A stretch of 17,635 nucleotides of DNA from Bacteroidota bacterium. Lineage in GTDB: Bacteria > Bacteroidota > Bacteroidia > Bacteroidales > Marinifilaceae. How positions within the stretch are numbered: the stretch's first letter is position 1; the number at the start of each line of letters is the position of its first letter. Of the stretch, positions 1 through 6,553 are shown piece by piece. The notes beneath the pieces are model-generated. The model searched no databases. It had not been told where the DNA came from and was given only the letters and a program-made list of their open reading frames with translations. The stretch is taken from positions 1 through 17,635 of the forward strand of contig JAEXFF010000081.1 of the NCBI GenBank assembly GCA_023400335.1. The letters run 5' to 3'. The position numbers were made by a program, and so were the translations under genes.

Positions 1-182
1 GTATTGACCTGACTTCTTCCGATTTTGTCGATTCTCCTTTCTTTTATTTGCAGCAAAATGATGTGATATATGTGGAGCCTAACAAAGGAAGAGTTGTAGG
101 AGGAAATATGGGAACTTTCTGGACTTATGTGGTGTCCAGTATCTCGACAATTGTCGCTATTGTCGCTCTGATTGTAAAATAA
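1..182 (+). CDS. Wza-like polysaccharide export protein, C-terminal end (partial)
   Basis: Reading codons from base 3 gives 59 residues ending at a TAA at 180-182; the gene begins outside the window. The segment contains SPFFYLQQNDVIYVEPNKGR, the closing part of the soluble beta-grasp (SLBB-type) region typical of Bacteroidetes polysaccharide export proteins. It is followed by a hydrophobic stretch (about TFWTYVVSSISTIVAIVALI) and a final Lys, as expected for a C-terminal outer-membrane helix. The family forms the outer-membrane channel through which capsule or exopolysaccharide leaves the cell and works with a Wzc-type co-polymerase, which is the next gene 29 bp downstream. Only the tail is visible, so family assignment leans on this motif and on the neighbour. 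Confidence 0.85.
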   Translation, partial: IDLTSSDFVDSPFFYLQQNDVIYVEPNKGRVVGGNMGTFWTYVVSSISTIVAIVALIVK

Positions 183-211
183 TTTAGATTTATATTTTTC
201 AGGATAACGAT

Positions 212-2578
212 ATGAACGTAAATGAGCAAGAGCAATTGACCCAGAACGAAGAAGAAGGTATTGATTTTAGGGAATTATTTTTTAAATTACTGATCCATTG
301 GCGCTGGTTTGTAATAGCAGTGCCTGTCTGTATAGCTTTAGCTATATATGTTTATATGATCCAGACTCCGATTTATAATATAGAAGCTAAAGTTATGATT
401 AGTGATTCTAAAAAGGGAGAGCTGGGAACCAATGTAATGATGAAGGAACTGGGATTTCTGCAGGGAGGAGATATGTTTGTGGAAAATGAAATTGTGGAAC
501 TCCAGTCGAAGAATCTGATGCGGGAAGTGGTGAAAGACCTGGAGTTGAATATCAGTTATATAAAGGAAGGTTTTCCCAGGGATCAGAATCTGTATACCTC
601 TACTCCGATTAAAATTTTGATAGACCATCCGGAGAATATTCAGGATACTGCCTTTATCATTAACACTCACAAAAGCGGGAAAATTGTGATAAAAGACCGG
701 GACGGGATTTTAATTTATGAAGGGGAATATTCCCAGGCAATCCCGATGGGCGCTTATCAAATTTCCGTGGAGAAAGTCGATACGGCTTTTCAGGACGATC
801 AGATTTTGGTGCAATTGAGTTCTTATGAGAGTGCGACAGATCGTTTTCATGCTAATTTATCCGTAAGTTTGCTGGGTAAGAATACCAATGCCGTAAGTAT
901 TTCAGTAAAAGATGCAATTCCTTCCAGGGGAATAGATCTGGTCAATGCCCTCATTCACCGTTACAATGATAACGGGGTAACGGATAAGCAGCTGGTTTCT
1001 ACAAAAACCGTAGAATTTATCAACGAACGGCTGAGTGTAATTAACCGGGAATTAGGGGGTATTGAAACCGAAGCAGAACGGTTTAAGAAAGAAAACCGTC
1101 TGACGGATATCACTTCGGATGCAGCTATGGTTATGGAGAGGAAAAAGGCTGCAGATGCCGAATTGCTGAAGCTGGAAACGGAACTTGCTGTTGTGAAAAG
1201 TATCCGGGCTTTCCTGGAACAGAAAGGGAATGATGAATTCCGTTTGTTACCGGAGAACCTGGGGTTAACCGATGTTACTTTGGCAAGTGGTATTACTCAG
1301 TATAATGAAATGGTTTTGCGGAGGAATAAATTGCTGATGACAGCTAATGAAAGTAATCCCTTGCTGATCAGTTTGAGTAATCAACTGAAAGCTTTGAAAA
1401 ACAACATCCGGATTGCAATCGGGAATGTAGAAAAGAGCCAGGAAATTAAAATCAATAGTTTACGCCAGGAAAATCAGTCGGTAGATAAATTATTGACTTC
1501 AGTGCCCACTCAGGAAAGACAATACCGGGCCATTGCCCGTCAGCAGGAGTTAAAAGAAAATTTGTTTTTATTTCTGCTGCAAAAACGGGAAGAGGCTGAA
1601 ATTGCGAAGTTGATGTATGTTCCGGCAGCTAAAATTATAGAGGATGCCCGTAGTGGAAAGTCACCGGTATCTCCTAAAAAGATGTTGATTATACTAGTGG
1701 GATTGATTGCGGGCTGTGCAATTCCGTTCGGTGTTATTTTCCTGAAAGATATGATGAATTCGAAAGTGAGGGGATTGGAAGATGTGGAAAAGGCAGTGAA
1801 AATTCCTGTTTTGGGAACTTTGCCCGAATTACCGGAAGAAAAAGTTAAAATATTTAAAGGAAATTTTGCCCTGGAAGAGTCTATGCATTTGATCCGGGAG
1901 AATCTGAATTATATGATCAACCGGAAGGAGGGAAGCCCTGTCATTATGGTTTCTTCTACTATTCCGGGAGAAGGAAAATCATTGGTATCGGCACATTTAG
2001 CTACGGCTTATGCGAAAGCGGGTAAAAAAATTATCGTATTGGGATGCGATTTACGAAATCCCCGGATGAATGAATTTTTCGGAAAACCTCAGGGAAAGGG
2101 TCTGGCTGCTTATTTAGCGGGGATTGAAAATGATGTGAATAAGGTGATAGAGCAGATTGATGAAAACCTGTATGCAATTTTTGGAGGAACTGTGCCTCCG
2201 AATCCGACAGAATTAGTGTCCGGTGAAAGAATGCGTCAGTTATTGTCGGAGCTGAGGTCCCGATTCTCTTATGTGATTCTGGATACACCTCCGCTGGGGA
2301 TTTTGGCCGACGGATTTACGTTGAGTAAATATGCGGATGCCTGTGTATATGTCGTCAGGGCTAATGTTTTGGATAAGAAAGCTTTGAAATTGGTGGATGA
2401 GTTGAACCGGGAAAAACGTATCGACAATTTAGGAATCGTATTGAATGGGGTGAAGATGGTACATGGAAAATACGGTTATGGATATGGTTATGGGTATGGC
2501 TACGGCTACGGTTATGGATATGGCTACGGATATGATTCTGAAAATAAACATGAACATTCTAAAAAGCGTAAAGAATAG
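212..2578 (+). CDS. wzc: Wzc-like polysaccharide co-polymerase and tyrosine autokinase (BY-kinase)
   Basis: This 788-residue inner-membrane protein combines a chain-length regulator with a cytoplasmic tyrosine kinase, and controls assembly and export of capsule or exopolysaccharide. A Wzz domain begins near residue 15, with the first membrane helix at about 30-50. A long periplasmic, partly coiled-coil region follows, and the second helix is at about 491-511. The kinase domain has Walker A (SSTIPGEGKS, K589), Walker A' (VLGCDLRNPRM, D613) and Walker B (VILDTPPLG, D691). The C-terminus (754-774) is an unbroken Tyr-Gly alternation with 11 tyrosines, replacing the looser tyrosine cluster usual in Wzc, and it ends in a basic tail. 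The ATG at 212 follows the Wza-like stop by 29 bp, and the phosphatase gene starts 6 bp after the stop, so all three are probably cotranscribed. Length and domain order are normal for fused Bacteroidetes and proteobacterial BY-kinases. Confidence 0.95.
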   Translation: MNVNEQEQLTQNEEEGIDFRELFFKLLIHWRWFVIAVPVCIALAIYVYMIQTPIYNIEAKVMISDSKKGELGTNVMMKELGFLQGGDMFVENEIVELQSKNLMREVVKDLELNISYIKEGFPRDQNLYTSTPIKILIDHPENIQDTAFIINTHKSGKIVIKDRDGILIYEGEYSQAIPMGAYQISVEKVDTAFQDDQILVQLSSYESATDRFHANLSVSLLGKNTNAVSISVKDAIPSRGIDLVNALIHRYNDNGVTDKQLVSTKTVEFINERLSVINRELGGIETEAERFKKENRLTDITSDAAMVMERKKAADAELLKLETELAVVKSIRAFLEQKGNDEFRLLPENLGLTDVTLASGITQYNEMVLRRNKLLMTANESNPLLISLSNQLKALKNNIRIAIGNVEKSQEIKINSLRQENQSVDKLLTSVPTQERQYRAIARQQELKENLFLFLLQKREEAEIAKLMYVPAAKIIEDARSGKSPVSPKKMLIILVGLIAGCAIPFGVIFLKDMMNSKVRGLEDVEKAVKIPVLGTLPELPEEKVKIFKGNFALEESMHLIRENLNYMINRKEGSPVIMVSSTIPGEGKSLVSAHLATAYAKAGKKIIVLGCDLRNPRMNEFFGKPQGKGLAAYLAGIENDVNKVIEQIDENLYAIFGGTVPPNPTELVSGERMRQLLSELRSRFSYVILDTPPLGILADGFTLSKYADACVYVVRANVLDKKALKLVDELNREKRIDNLGIVLNGVKMVHGKYGYGYGYGYGYGYGYGYGYGYDSENKHEHSKKRKE
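2471..2533 (+). repeat. Tyr-Gly dipeptide repeat at the kinase C-terminus
   Basis: Ten consecutive Tyr-Gly codon pairs plus a final Tyr (residues 754-774 of the kinase) make up a 6-bp-period repeat. The codons are mixed: TAC and TAT for Tyr, and GGT, GGA, GGG and GGC for Gly. The repeat is therefore exact at protein level but degenerate at DNA level. By homology with Wzc these tyrosines are the expected sites of trans-autophosphorylation. Some 6-bp and 12-bp units are still identical, so occasional slippage remains possible. Confidence 0.9.
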
Positions 2579-2584
2579 ACTGTA

Positions 2585-3286
2585 ATGGGATGGTTTGGGA
2601 GTCATAAGCAATATTTCTCTTACCGGCATGATATGCATGCACATCTTTTGCCGGGTTTGGACGATGGAGTGAAGACTTTGGAGGAGGCTCTTAAATTATT
2701 GGAAAAGATGAGGGGATTGGGGATAGAGCGCTTTTCATTGACTCCTCATGTTGCTTATCCTGCTATGCCTAATACGGGGGAAGATATTCAAACTGCTTTA
2801 GCGATTTTGCAGAAAGCACGCCCGGATATACCTATAGAGGCAGGAGCAGAGTATCGGGTCGGAGAAGAAGTTTTCCAATTGGCAGAAGAAGGGAAAATGT
2901 TGCCTTTTTATCAGCAATATATATTGATTGAAAATAGTTTTCTGGCTGAGTCAATTCACTTGGAGTCTTTGATTTTCCTGTTGCGCAGTAAGGGTTTTAT
3001 ACCGGTATTGGCACATCCCGAACGTTATAAGTTTTATTATAGTCATTTTCTGAATAAATGTCAGGACCTGATTAGAAAAGGTTGCCTGTTGCAATTGAAC
3101 CTGCTCTCTCTGGCCGGATTTTATGGCAAAGAAACGGAGAAGATTGCCTGGCAGTTGTTAAAATCAGGTATGGTCAGTTTTGTCGGAAGTGATGTACACC
3201 ATCTGAATTATGCTGAAGCTCTGGAGGATTTCCTTTATAGCCGGACAGCAGATAAACTCAATTCGTATACTTTACTGAATCGTTAG
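2585..3286 (+). CDS. cpsB: CpsB/CapC-type PHP-domain protein-tyrosine phosphatase
   Basis: This 233-residue cytoplasmic metal-dependent phosphatase of the PHP superfamily probably dephosphorylates the tyrosine tail of the kinase encoded 6 bp upstream, resetting the polysaccharide export cycle. Metal-binding motifs are visible in order: HDMHAHLLPGLDDG (H18, H20), PHV (H55), LAHPERY (H144) and GSDVHH (D203, H205). Length and motif spacing match CpsB/CapC/YwqE proteins, and no low-molecular-weight Wzb-type Cys phosphatase is seen. The ATG at 2585 is the only sensible start, because the next in-frame ATG lies inside the first metal motif; there is no recognisable Shine-Dalgarno sequence. The last 29 bp overlap, tail to tail, the 3' end of the opposite-strand gene, and no terminator fits between them. 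Activity on the neighbouring kinase is inferred from family and position. Confidence 0.92.
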   Translation: MGWFGSHKQYFSYRHDMHAHLLPGLDDGVKTLEEALKLLEKMRGLGIERFSLTPHVAYPAMPNTGEDIQTALAILQKARPDIPIEAGAEYRVGEEVFQLAEEGKMLPFYQQYILIENSFLAESIHLESLIFLLRSKGFIPVLAHPERYKFYYSHFLNKCQDLIRKGCLLQLNLLSLAGFYGKETEKIAWQLLKSGMVSFVGSDVHHLNYAEALEDFLYSRTADKLNSYTLLNR

Positions 3287-4079
3287 TATCCTGTTTTTTA
3301 TTAAATTTAGCGAAGGCTCCCAAACCAAATAAGGCAAAATCATAACGGATAGGATCTATGGGGTCGAATTCCCGAAGGTGTCCGGTCAGTTCTGCAACTG
3401 CTTGGGCATCATTTTGTTTGTGGTGGAGAAGGCCTAGTTCCCGGCTGACATTTCCGGTATGTACATCCAGGGGAATCAATAAGGCCGCAGGAGGGATGGT
3501 TTTCCATAATCCAAAGTCAATGCCGCTGTTATCCTGCCGGACCATCCAGCGCAGGAACATATTTACTCTTTTGGCTGCGGATCCTTTTTCTACATTTGCA
3601 ATATGTCTCAATACTCTCTTTTCAGCCGGAAGTGCTGTAAATTCATCGTACCAGCAACGGAGTACCTGGAACATATCCCGGTGTTGTAAATAAGCTTTTG
3701 TAAATACTTCTTCCAGTCCCCCTTTCGTACGGTAAATACGGGCTAAAGCCTGCAGGAAATAACAACAGTCGTAGCCATTAAAGGTACGGTGTTTAAAAGA
3801 AATAAAGCGTTCAAAGTCTGCTTCCTGTGCATTTCGGATAAAATCGTAAGGAGCATAATCCATAAGGCACATGAGTTCCTTGCATTTGCGGATAATTGTC
3901 GGGCGTTGCCCCCATGCCAGTGAGGCTGCCAGAAAACCGGATATTTCAATATCCTCTTTTTGTTCAAACATTTTGGGTATCTGGATGGGATCCGTATCGA
4001 TAAAGAATTCAGAACGGCAATATTCCCGGTACTTATCTTCCAGCAATTGCCGGATTGCTTCTTTTTCCTTATTTCTCAT
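3258..4079 (-). CDS. TIGR02757 (DUF2400) family protein
   Basis: The 273-residue protein is recognised as TIGR02757 from features conserved in Bacteroidetes members: an N-terminal LLEDKYREYC, the central FLAASLAWGQR, a LIPLDVHTGNVSRELGLL segment and the C-terminal DPIRYDFALFGLGAF. The LDVHTGNVSRELGL region resembles the part of helix-hairpin-helix base-excision glycosylases after the HhH motif, so a DNA-repair-like fold is plausible, but no function is established that I know of. There is no signal peptide or membrane segment. It is the last gene of a minus-strand operon, 13 bp after the mnmD stop. Its 3' end enters the phosphatase gene on the other strand by 29 bp, so its final residues (about 9) are encoded opposite the phosphatase C-terminus. 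Confidence 0.85.
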   Translation of the reverse strand: MRNKEKEAIRQLLEDKYREYCRSEFFIDTDPIQIPKMFEQKEDIEISGFLAASLAWGQRPTIIRKCKELMCLMDYAPYDFIRNAQEADFERFISFKHRTFNGYDCCYFLQALARIYRTKGGLEEVFTKAYLQHRDMFQVLRCWYDEFTALPAEKRVLRHIANVEKGSAAKRVNMFLRWMVRQDNSGIDFGLWKTIPPAALLIPLDVHTGNVSRELGLLHHKQNDAQAVAELTGHLREFDPIDPIRYDFALFGLGAFAKFNKKQDTNDSVKYTN

Positions 4080-4092
4080 TTCGTTTCAGAAG

Positions 4093-4773
4093 TTATTTTT
4101 GAGCTCTTAGTATTTCTCTTTTACCCGGAGGTCCCGGCAGTTTTTTTAACGTAAATCCCACTTTTCTCAAAGCTTGTTTGACGATTCCTTTTACGCAATA
4201 GGTGACCAGTATCCCTTGCGGTTTGAGGGCTTTATAAAAATTCTGAAAAACGTCTTCTGTCCACAGGTAAGGCTGAATTTCCGGGTTGAAAGCATCGAAA
4301 AAAATTATGTCAAAACGGGATTCAAACCGGATTTCCCTGAAATCCTGGCGGTATTTGTGTAAACTGAAAACGGGGCTTATGGCGTTCTCCCTTTCCCAGG
4401 GGCAAGAGTGTAGTTCATCAAAGATATCCGGATTTTTTGCCGGAATTTGTGCTTTATAATTCAATTGTTTCGTTTCTTCAATACTTAAAGGGTATTTTTC
4501 AATACTGTGGTATTGAATGCGGATCTTTTGTTCTTCTGCGTATACGAACGAAAGATAAGCATTTAATCCCGTTCCGAAACCGGCTTCCAGAATATTCACT
4601 CCGGATAAAATAGTTACTGGCGGATTATTCCGGAGGTAAAATTCTATTCCGGTGTGTATAAAGATATGTACAGATTCTTGTATGGCCCCGTGTATGGAAT
4701 GATAGTGTTCATTTAAGGCCGGGACATATAAAGTGGTACTTCCGTCCTCCGTATGGATAAATTGACGTTTCAT
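4093..4773 (-). CDS. mnmD: tRNA (5-methylaminomethyl-2-thiouridine)(34) methyltransferase MnmD
   Basis: This SAM-dependent methyltransferase (226 residues from the ATG at 4773) completes the mnm5s2U modification at wobble position 34 of tRNAs. It corresponds to the N-terminal methyltransferase half of E. coli MnmC without the FAD oxidoreductase half. Evidence is the N-terminal TEDGSTTLYVPALNEHYHS, the SAM-binding glycine loop LEAGFGTGLN (E63-N71), FFDAFNPE with D160, and the C-terminal LVTYCVKG and LPGPPGKREIL signatures. The frame also opens at a TTG two codons earlier (4779), but the ATG is preferred. The stop precedes the TIGR02757 gene by 13 bp, and the threonine aldolase stop lies 19 bp upstream. 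No MnmC2-like oxidoreductase gene is present in the window. Confidence 0.92.
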   Translation of the reverse strand: MKRQFIHTEDGSTTLYVPALNEHYHSIHGAIQESVHIFIHTGIEFYLRNNPPVTILSGVNILEAGFGTGLNAYLSFVYAEEQKIRIQYHSIEKYPLSIEETKQLNYKAQIPAKNPDIFDELHSCPWERENAISPVFSLHKYRQDFREIRFESRFDIIFFDAFNPEIQPYLWTEDVFQNFYKALKPQGILVTYCVKGIVKQALRKVGFTLKKLPGPPGKREILRAQK

Positions 4774-4792
4774 ATACAAAGAAGGACATCTC

Positions 4793-5821
4793 TTATAATA
4801 GTTTTTCCCTCAGCAAATTTACAAATTCAATGATATCATTTTCGGTGGTATCGAAAGAACATACCCAGCGGATTTCGGAAGCATCCTCATCCCATATATA
4901 AAAAAAACATTCTTTTTGCAGACATTCGATTTTGTCTCGGGGAATAATGGCAAATATTTCATTTCCCTGTACTTTTTGGGTGATTTTAATTCCCGGAATC
5001 AGAGAAGCTTCATTGGCTAAACGCTGTGCCATGCGATTGGCATGAGCTGCAGTTTTCAGCCAAAGCCCATCCTTTAATACTGCGGAGAACTGGGCGGCGA
5101 TAAAACGGGATTTAGAATGCAATTGCATAGCCTGTTTACGGATATAGGGGACGTCCCGGCAGACAGAAGTATTGAAAAAGACGACGGCTTCTCCAAACAT
5201 CATTCCGTTTTTTGTCCCTCCAAAACTCAATACATCTATACCGGCTTTTGCTGTGATGTCTAAAGGATCACAGTTCAGGTAAGCAATTGCGTTGGCTAAA
5301 CGGGCGCCGTCCATGTGAACATAAAGACCGTGAGCATGGGCAAAGTCGCATATCTCTTTTAATTCTTCCGGCGTATAAATCGTTCCCAGTTCCGTGCATT
5401 GGGTCAAAGAGATTACGTTGGGCTGTGAATGATGTTGTTCCCCAAAACCATGCATATGGTTTTGAATCAGACCAATATTTAATTTACCGTCGAAAGTTGG
5501 AACGGTAAGTAACTTACAACCTGCCTGTTTTTGAATGGCTCCGCATTCGTCTACATTGATGTGAGCTGTTTCTGCACAGATGATCGCATTGAACGAACGG
5601 GCAAAAGCCGAGAGGCTGACAATATTGGCTCCCGTGCCGTTGTATACAAAAAAGACTTCTATGTCTTTTCCGAAAATCTGTTTAAAATCATGGATTGCTT
5701 TTTCGGTATAATCGTCTTCCCCATAAGAATGCTGATGTCCGTATGCAGCCTCTTTCAGAGCATTGAAAACTTCCGGAAGTACACCGGAGAAATTATCACT
5801 TCCAAAACCTCGGATACTCAT
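4793..5821 (-). CDS. ltaE: Low-specificity L-threonine aldolase
   Basis: A 342-residue PLP enzyme of fold type I that cleaves L-threonine and L-allo-threonine to glycine and acetaldehyde in the cytoplasm. The N-terminus RGFGSDNFSGVLPEV, followed by YGHQHSYGEDDYTEKA, is the usual substrate-side motif. HMDGARLAN carries D171 and R174, which contact the cofactor, and SFGGTKNG carries the Schiff-base lysine K204; this spacing matches E. coli LtaE (D168, R171, K197). Length is normal. It is the first gene of a three-gene minus-strand operon, 19 bp before mnmD. Its 5' side faces a 254-bp purine-rich region shared with the divergent DoxX gene, where only a weak promoter candidate is visible. Beta-eliminating lyases such as tryptophanase are related, but the motifs favour threonine aldolase. 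Confidence 0.93.
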   Translation of the reverse strand: MSIRGFGSDNFSGVLPEVFNALKEAAYGHQHSYGEDDYTEKAIHDFKQIFGKDIEVFFVYNGTGANIVSLSAFARSFNAIICAETAHINVDECGAIQKQAGCKLLTVPTFDGKLNIGLIQNHMHGFGEQHHSQPNVISLTQCTELGTIYTPEELKEICDFAHAHGLYVHMDGARLANAIAYLNCDPLDITAKAGIDVLSFGGTKNGMMFGEAVVFFNTSVCRDVPYIRKQAMQLHSKSRFIAAQFSAVLKDGLWLKTAAHANRMAQRLANEASLIPGIKITQKVQGNEIFAIIPRDKIECLQKECFFYIWDEDASEIRWVCSFDTTENDIIEFVNLLREKLL

Positions 5822-5847
5822 AAGTATAAATTAAATAAATGATGCGG

Positions 5848-5878
5848 TAAAGATACCCTTTATCGGAAAAAGAAAAAA
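5848..5878 (-). promoter_or_regulatory. Possible weak promoter of the ltaE operon
   Basis: On the minus strand TATCTTTA (5855-5848) matches the Bacteroidetes -7 element TAnnTTTG except for the last base. A TTTT lies 19 nt upstream (5878-5875) where TTTG is expected. The start codon would follow about 20 nt after the expected start site. With two mismatches in an AT-rich region this is only suggestive. Confidence 0.25.
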
Positions 5879-6075
5879 TATGTACGGAGAAAAAGAATCG
5901 GGAAAAGAATAAAGAAAAAGAAAGAAACCTATTTTTAAACTTTTCGTAAAATTGAAAAGCGTCGTAGGGAAGAAATAACCGGAAATAAATGAAGAATTCT
6001 GACGGGAGCGAAAAAGAGGCGCGTGAGCTGTGGAAAAGATTAGCAGAGGCATTATCGTTTTAACTACAACTTTTT

Positions 6076-6504
6076 ATGAAAGATTTTTTATTCTTAGGAA
6101 AACCATTGCGGAGGGGACGTTTTTTCCCTTTGTTTTTGGCCCGGGTGTTTATTGCCCTCATGATGTTGCTGCATGGGTTTTCAAAGCTGCTAGCATTCCG
6201 TGAATTGGCTGGTAATTTTCCGGATCCCTTGGGAGTTACACCGGTTGTATCCCTCCTTCTTTCTATTTTAGCGGAAGTGGGTTGTTCCATCCTCCTTTTG
6301 CTGGGGATATTTACCCGTTTGGCAACCATACCGTTGATTTTTAATATGATAGTAGCGATATGGGTGATCCATGGAGAGGATCCTTTTCAGATAAAAGAAT
6401 TGGGAATACTGTATCTGGCTTTTTATATTTTATTTTTCTGGTTAGGCGGAGGGCGTTATTCGCTGGATTATATCTTTTTCTGGAAAAAGAAATGCAGGGT
6501 TTAA
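6076..6504 (+). CDS. DoxX family membrane protein
   Basis: A 142-residue integral membrane protein with four predicted helices (about 18-38, 54-77, 81-100 and 108-126). The arrangement LARVFIALMMLLHGFSKL, then a loop with FPDPLGV, then LLSILAEVGCSILLLLGIF, is the typical DoxX/SURF4-like signature: conserved HG with a following K, and an E-x-x-C/G step in helix 2. DoxX-family proteins are linked to quinone or thiol redox processes in some bacteria, but substrate and role cannot be told from this sequence. It appears monocistronic: the upstream neighbour is divergent, and a hairpin follows the stop by two bases before a convergent gene. The ATG at 6076 gives a short basic N-terminus ahead of helix 1. 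Confidence 0.85.
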   Translation: MKDFLFLGKPLRRGRFFPLFLARVFIALMMLLHGFSKLLAFRELAGNFPDPLGVTPVVSLLLSILAEVGCSILLLLGIFTRLATIPLIFNMIVAIWVIHGEDPFQIKELGILYLAFYILFFWLGGGRYSLDYIFFWKKKCRV

Positions 6505-6541
6505 AAATAAACAACTCCCTGTTTAACAGAGAGTTGTTTAT
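6503..6541. terminator. Hairpin terminator between convergent DoxX and oadB-like genes
   Basis: An 11-bp perfect stem (6507-6517 with 6531-6541), one C/A mismatch, a further 4-bp stem (6519-6522 with 6526-6529) and a 3-base loop. On the minus strand the stem runs into a T-rich tract (TTTATTTTT), so it best serves the decarboxylase operon. It may also stop DoxX transcription, though the plus strand lacks a long T run. Confidence 0.75.
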
Positions 6542-6553
6542 AAAATAAGGGTT

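Noticed and set aside
2471..2533. The 6-bp-period repeat considered as a CRISPR or satellite-like array.
   Set aside because: It has no spacers, stays in frame, and encodes the tyrosine-rich tail expected of the kinase family.
4774..4779. TTG start two codons upstream of the mnmD ATG.
   Set aside because: The ATG at 4773 is the more usual start and loses only two non-conserved residues.
5831..6052. A 73-codon minus-strand frame in the ltaE-DoxX gap.
   Set aside because: It is Phe- and Ser-rich because the plus strand is purine-rich there. It has no ribosome site or recognisable features and occupies the likely leader of ltaE.
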